From NCBI GenBank assembly GCA_031082225.1, contig JAVHLG010000011.1, positions 16,737 to 80,736 of the forward strand: a stretch of DNA of 64,000 nt. The letters are read 5' to 3'. Of this stretch, positions 60,950 to 64,000 are shown in pieces. A model generated the notes under the pieces. That model saw only the letters and a program-made list of their open reading frames with translations. It was not told where the DNA came from and ran no database searches. The first letter of the stretch is position 1. Every line of letters begins with the position of its first letter. The DNA comes from Desulfovibrionaceae bacterium. GTDB lineage: Bacteria > Desulfobacterota > Desulfovibrionia > Desulfovibrionales > Desulfovibrionaceae. The translations under genes were made by a program, and so were the position numbers.

Positions 60950-62335
60950 TCAGGCGTAGTCCGGACAGACGAACCGGCCCAGGTCGAAGGACGCGGCGGC
61001 GGACGGGGCGTCCCGGCCCAGCATGGGCAAAAACACCTCCATGCGCTCCGGCCGCGGCCGCAGGTCGTCGAAGGTGACCAGACGCCCGGACAGGACCGAA
61101 TGGGCCACGTCCCGGGAAACCCCGGTGCAGGCGGCCAGGATGCACGCCCCCAGGCCCGGGTCGTCACGGACCCTGTCCCTGGCGGCCAGCAGGTTGCGCA
61201 CGTACTTTCGGACCACCTCGCCGTGGCGGCTGGCGAAATCCCGGCGCACGGCCAGGATGCAGCAGGTGTGCCCGGGCAGGATGTCCTTGGAGAAAAGCAT
61301 GGTCCGGCCGAGCTTTTCCTGCACGCACTTGGCCCCCCAGGGCTCGGCGCAGAAAAAGGCGTCGATCTTTTTGGCCCGCATGGAGGAGATGGCATAGGAG
61401 GGGCTGATGACCGACAGGCTCAGGTCGGCCAGTTCGGGACGGGCGGCGGCCAGGTGGTCGAGGAGCACCTGATGGGTGCTGTAGGGCGCGGGCAGCCCCA
61501 GGCGGCGCATCCGGCCCTCGGAGGCCACGGACAGGGAACTGCCGTCATGGTGGGCGTCCATGACATGCAGCAGGTCGGCGCCCATGGCGGCCAGGCGCAT
61601 GGCCAGGGGGGCCATGATGAAGGCCGCGTCCACCCGCCCCTGACGCAGATCGGCCGTGAGCGCCTGCCAGGAAAGATAGCGGCGCGGGGCCACGGGCAGG
61701 GGGCGGTCCCGGAAAAGCTCCTGGACGGCCATGGGCAGCAGATGGTCGGTGATGGGCATGTAGCCCACGCGCAAAATGCCCGCCCCGCCGTAGGGCAGCA
61801 TCTTCTCCCGCAAAATCTCCCGGGCGGCGTGCAGCCGCTTTTTCACCGTGCCCTCGCCAAGCCCCAGGGCCAAGGCGATGTCCCCGCTGGTCCGGCCCTG
61901 GCCGTAATGTCCCCGGGCAACCTCCCGCAGATGCCCGGGCAGGGCCTTAAGGGCCGCGTCAAAGGCGGCCCGGAGCCGGGCCGCATGGAGACCTTCGGCG
62001 GGATCGCCGGTTTCGGCCAGGGGCAAGGCCTCGTCCTGGCTGACGTCGTCGAGGGATTGGGCGGCATGCTGGCCAAGCGCCAGCCGCGTACACTGGTTGC
62101 GCACGATGGCCGCCATCCAGGCCGGGAAGGATTCGGGCTCGCGCAGTGAGCCAAGGCTGCAAAACGCGGCCAGAAAGGCCTCCTGCACGGCGTCCTCGGC
62201 CAGGGAACTCCCGGAGAGCCTGCGCCGGGCGATGCACAGGACGGACGGATAGAACCGCCCGGCCAGGGTCCGCCAGGCGCGCGCGTCGCCAGCCCGGGCC
62301 AGACGCACCAGATCGCCGAGGGGGGTCGTGTCCAT
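60950..62335 (-). CDS. ECF sigma factor fused to a NrtA/SsuA-like solute-binding domain
   Basis: A 461-residue fusion. Residues 27-90 carry sigma region 2 (FYPSVLCIARRRLSGSSLAE, DAVQEAFLAAFCSLGSLREP) and 123-178 sigma region 4 (LPGHLREVARGHYGQGRTSG, IALALGLGEGTVKKRLHAAR). From about 187 a type-II periplasmic-binding-like domain follows: ILRVGYMPITDHLLPMAVQE, RQGRVDAAFIMAPLAMRLAA, DAFFCAEPWGAKCVQEKLG, FASRHGEVVRKYVRNLLAAR. It resembles nitrate/bicarbonate/sulfonate binding proteins (NrtA, CmpA, SsuA) but has no signal peptide, so it would sense its ligand in the cytoplasm. ATG 62335 has CAGGGA upstream. It lies 217 bases before the molybdopterin gene on the same strand and may be its regulator. 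Confidence 0.9.
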   Translation of the reverse strand: MDTTPLGDLVRLARAGDARAWRTLAGRFYPSVLCIARRRLSGSSLAEDAVQEAFLAAFCSLGSLREPESFPAWMAAIVRNQCTRLALGQHAAQSLDDVSQDEALPLAETGDPAEGLHAARLRAAFDAALKALPGHLREVARGHYGQGRTSGDIALALGLGEGTVKKRLHAAREILREKMLPYGGAGILRVGYMPITDHLLPMAVQELFRDRPLPVAPRRYLSWQALTADLRQGRVDAAFIMAPLAMRLAAMGADLLHVMDAHHDGSSLSVASEGRMRRLGLPAPYSTHQVLLDHLAAARPELADLSLSVISPSYAISSMRAKKIDAFFCAEPWGAKCVQEKLGRTMLFSKDILPGHTCCILAVRRDFASRHGEVVRKYVRNLLAARDRVRDDPGLGACILAACTGVSRDVAHSVLSGRLVTFDDLRPRPERMEVFLPMLGRDAPSAAASFDLGRFVCPDYA

Positions 62336-62552
62336 GTCCCTGCCGCCTTGTGCCGCACCCCTCCGCCGCACGGAGAGGGTCACGATTTGCAAAATTACCA
62401 GGACAGCGGCCGCAAAGGCAAGAGGCGTCGCCAGGGGCGCGGCCGACCGGTTGCCCTTCCGCCCGTTTCCCGGTAGGCCTGCCCTCGCGGCGCGCGGCGT
62501 CCCCCGCGCCGTTTTCCCTGCGCCGTTTTCACGCCACGCCAAGGAGACCCTC

Positions 62553-63608
62553 ATGGCCAAAATCCTCTACGGGGTGCACGGCTCCCAGCACGGCCACGCC
62601 ATCCGGGCCACGGTCATCGCCCGGCATCTGCCGCACCACGAATTCCTGTTCGTCTCCAGCGAGGAAGGGGCCGGGCTGCTCTCCCGGGAATGGCGCGTGG
62701 AGCATTTCGCCAACCCCGGTACCCGCTACAGGAACTACAAGGTGGACACCCTGGCCACCCTGGGGCTGGCCGCGCGCACCTTCGCCCGGCGCGGCCGGGA
62801 ACTGGACCGCCTGGCGCGGCTTATCGACGAGTTTAGGCCCGACGCGGCCATCTCCGATTACGAATACTTCGTGCCCATCGCGGCCAAACGGGCGAACATT
62901 CCCTGCCTGTCGCTGGACCACCAGCACGTCATCTCCTCCTGCGTCCACGACATCCCGGCCAGCATGCGCTTTGACTATTACGGCATCCTGGCCTCCATCC
63001 GCCTGCTTTTCAGCAACTGCACGGACTACCTTTCCATCTCCTTCTACCAGCCGCAGGTCAAATCCGGCCTTCGCGCCCGCATCGCGCCGCCGCTTCTGCG
63101 CGACAGCGTGTTTCGCCACACGCCATCGGACGGTGACCACATCCTGGTCTACCAAAGCTGCTCCATCTGCGACGCCTTCGTGCCGTTTTTAAAAACCCTG
63201 CCCCGGGAATGCCGGGTCTACGGCTACAAGGTGGACCGCGTGGACAAAAACCTGACCTTCCGGGGCTATTCCGAGGAGGGGCTTCTGGCCGACCTGTCGA
63301 GCTGCGCCTACGTCATCTGCGGCGGCAGCCACAACCTCATCTCCGAGGCCCTCTACTACGGCAAGCCCGTCATCTCCCTGCCCGTGGGCGGGGCCGTGGA
63401 ACAGCATATCAACGCCGCCTACCTGGAAAAGCTCGGCTACGGCCGCCACCTGGACATGATGCGCCTGGATGCCGCCATGGTCCGCGATTTCGAGGCCGGT
63501 TTGCCCGCGCGGCGCGCCGCCATCCGGGCCGCCAATTTCCGGGGCAACGAACTGGTGTTCGGTCTTGTCGAGGACTTCGTCAAAACCGGACGGCTCCCCC
63601 TGGCGTAG
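62553..63608 (+). CDS. GT28-like glycosyltransferase
   Basis: A 351-residue glycosyltransferase of the GT-B fold. N-terminus ILYGVHGSQHGHAIRATVIA and HHEFLFVSSEEGAGLL; the acceptor half is at about 70-190, and the donor half ends in GGSHNLISEALYYGKPVISL, PVGGAVEQHINAAYLEKLGY, which is the sugar-nucleotide-binding signature seen in MurG-like and UDP-glycosyltransferase-like proteins. There is no membrane segment. AAGGAG precedes the ATG at 62553. It may act in lipid or flagellar glycan synthesis; the next gene encodes flagellin. Confidence 0.88.
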   Translation: MAKILYGVHGSQHGHAIRATVIARHLPHHEFLFVSSEEGAGLLSREWRVEHFANPGTRYRNYKVDTLATLGLAARTFARRGRELDRLARLIDEFRPDAAISDYEYFVPIAAKRANIPCLSLDHQHVISSCVHDIPASMRFDYYGILASIRLLFSNCTDYLSISFYQPQVKSGLRARIAPPLLRDSVFRHTPSDGDHILVYQSCSICDAFVPFLKTLPRECRVYGYKVDRVDKNLTFRGYSEEGLLADLSSCAYVICGGSHNLISEALYYGKPVISLPVGGAVEQHINAAYLEKLGYGRHLDMMRLDAAMVRDFEAGLPARRAAIRAANFRGNELVFGLVEDFVKTGRLPLA

Positions 63609-63650
63609 GGCCGGGGGAGAAGCGGGGGGCGCCGCCCCCCGCACCCCCCG

Positions 63651-63836
63651 GCAGGGGCCTAAGGCCCCTGCACCCCGTATCGTGCGGCCCTGCGGGCGAC
63701 GCGTCGCGTCTCCCGCAGGGCCGCAAGGCTTCGGTTCCATGGGCGGGGGCCCTGGCCGGGAGGCCGTTGCCTCTCGCGAACACCCGCGTTTCCGTGGCGT
63801 TGCCGCCGACGCGAAGCGTCGAAGGCGACGCCACGG
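63651..63836. repeat. Array of nested hairpins before flagellin
   Basis: Three features in 186 bases: a 21-base palindrome GCAGGGGCCT-A-AGGCCCCTGC (63651-63671), a 13-base stem GCGGCCCTGCGGG with CCCGCAGGGCCGC (63684-63724) whose loop contains the palindrome GCGACGCGTCGC (63696-63707), and CCGTGGCGT with ACGCCACGG (63792-63836) around an inner GACGC/GCGTC stem. They lie between convergent genes. They could be bidirectional terminators or REP-type elements. Confidence 0.8.
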
Positions 63837-63866
63837 TGACGGGGGGTCCGGGGCGGCAGCCCCTGT

Positions 63867-64000
63867 TTATCCCATAAGCTGCAGGGCCATGCGCGGCAGG
63901 GAGTTGGCCTGGGAGAGCATGGCCACGGCGGCCTGGGTGAGGATCTGCTGGCGCACGAACTCGGTCATCTCCGTGGCCACGTCCACGTCTGAGATTTGAG
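63867..64000 (-). CDS. Flagellin, C-terminal end (partial)
   Basis: The minus strand reads QISDVDVATEMTEFVRQQIL, then TQAAVAMLSQANSLPRMALQ and ends LMG, the conserved C-terminal D0 helix of flagellin that packs in the filament core. The rest of the gene lies beyond the right edge. The end is intact. The neighbour upstream on the plus strand is a glycosyltransferase, which might glycosylate flagellin. Confidence 0.92.
   Translation of the reverse strand, partial: QISDVDVATEMTEFVRQQILTQAAVAMLSQANSLPRMALQLMG

Overview
The window reads as chromosomal DNA of a high-GC, flagellated, anaerobic deltaproteobacterium, most likely a member of the Desulfovibrionaceae. This is inferred from gene content: a DUF1844 gene beside argC, the CobL/CobM branch of corrinoid synthesis, a non-sporulating genome carrying a spore-photoproduct-lyase-like radical SAM protein, a signal-transduction-rich layout, a cytoplasmic-type molybdopterin enzyme and a flagellin end. 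No rRNA, tRNA, CRISPR array, intact insertion sequence or prophage was seen.

Layout. 1-3541: three overlapping two-component genes (hybrid kinase end, REC-kinase, REC-PAS-kinase-REC). 3544-4244: a broken zeta-toxin module bracketed by two near-identical 44-bp argC segments. 4101-5531: argC and DUF1844, divergent from pyk (5744). 7326-9801: an AT-rich CatB-like acetyltransferase, then NfeD and slipin/QmcA membrane genes. 10111-12804: NDP-forming acyl-CoA synthetase fused to a GNAT domain. 12771-18183: minus-strand chemosensory operon (MCP, CheW, STAS, CheA, receiver). 18184-19938: AT-rich spacer with a decayed gene, a MarR regulator and 59-bp tandem repeats. 19939-22008: EF-G paralogue. 22429-25098: operon of a ParB-like protein, an SPL-like radical SAM protein and an unknown protein. 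25187-31356: DUF3859 lipoprotein, the SxtJ/DUF5989/carbamoyltransferase triad, a small secreted protein and a SidJ-related pseudokinase whose 3' end is split by an antitoxin gene flanked by a perfect 136-bp repeat. 31392-40854 (minus): TPR-SGNH protein, acyltransferase, BMP-type binding protein, Fur-family regulator, cyclic-nucleotide-domain protein, unusual ABC exporter, CheV. 41119-44987: M23 peptidase, LysM lipoprotein, WrbA, TrmFO. 45027-47229: cobM and cobL. 47409-49042: ModE-like regulator and MacB-like permease. 49287-52846: nitrogen assimilation (glnA, amtB, PII). 53192-56454: small protein, CPA2 antiporter, zinc ribbon, HD protein. 56468-62335 (minus): orphan antitoxin, HPP protein, FeS protein, molybdopterin enzyme and an ECF-sigma/solute-binding fusion. 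62553-63608: glycosyltransferase. 63867-64000: flagellin C-terminus.

How the parts work together. Nitrogen supply is handled by glnA and by amtB-PII behind a good sigma-54 promoter; the PII protein lacks the uridylylated tyrosine. The chemotaxis operon supplies a receptor-CheW-CheA core with a STAS protein and receiver, plus a separate CheV. The molybdopterin cluster looks like a self-contained module in which a sigma factor fused to a substrate-binding domain may sense a small solute and switch on a cytoplasmic oxidoreductase.

The most unusual items are the ECF-sigma/solute-binding fusion, the SidJ-related pseudokinase with its 136-bp duplication around an orphan antitoxin, the parallel 44-bp argC duplication around a deleted zeta toxin, the ABC exporter whose nucleotide-binding domain seems to carry extra copies of its helical segment, and the ParB-like/SPL-like operon.
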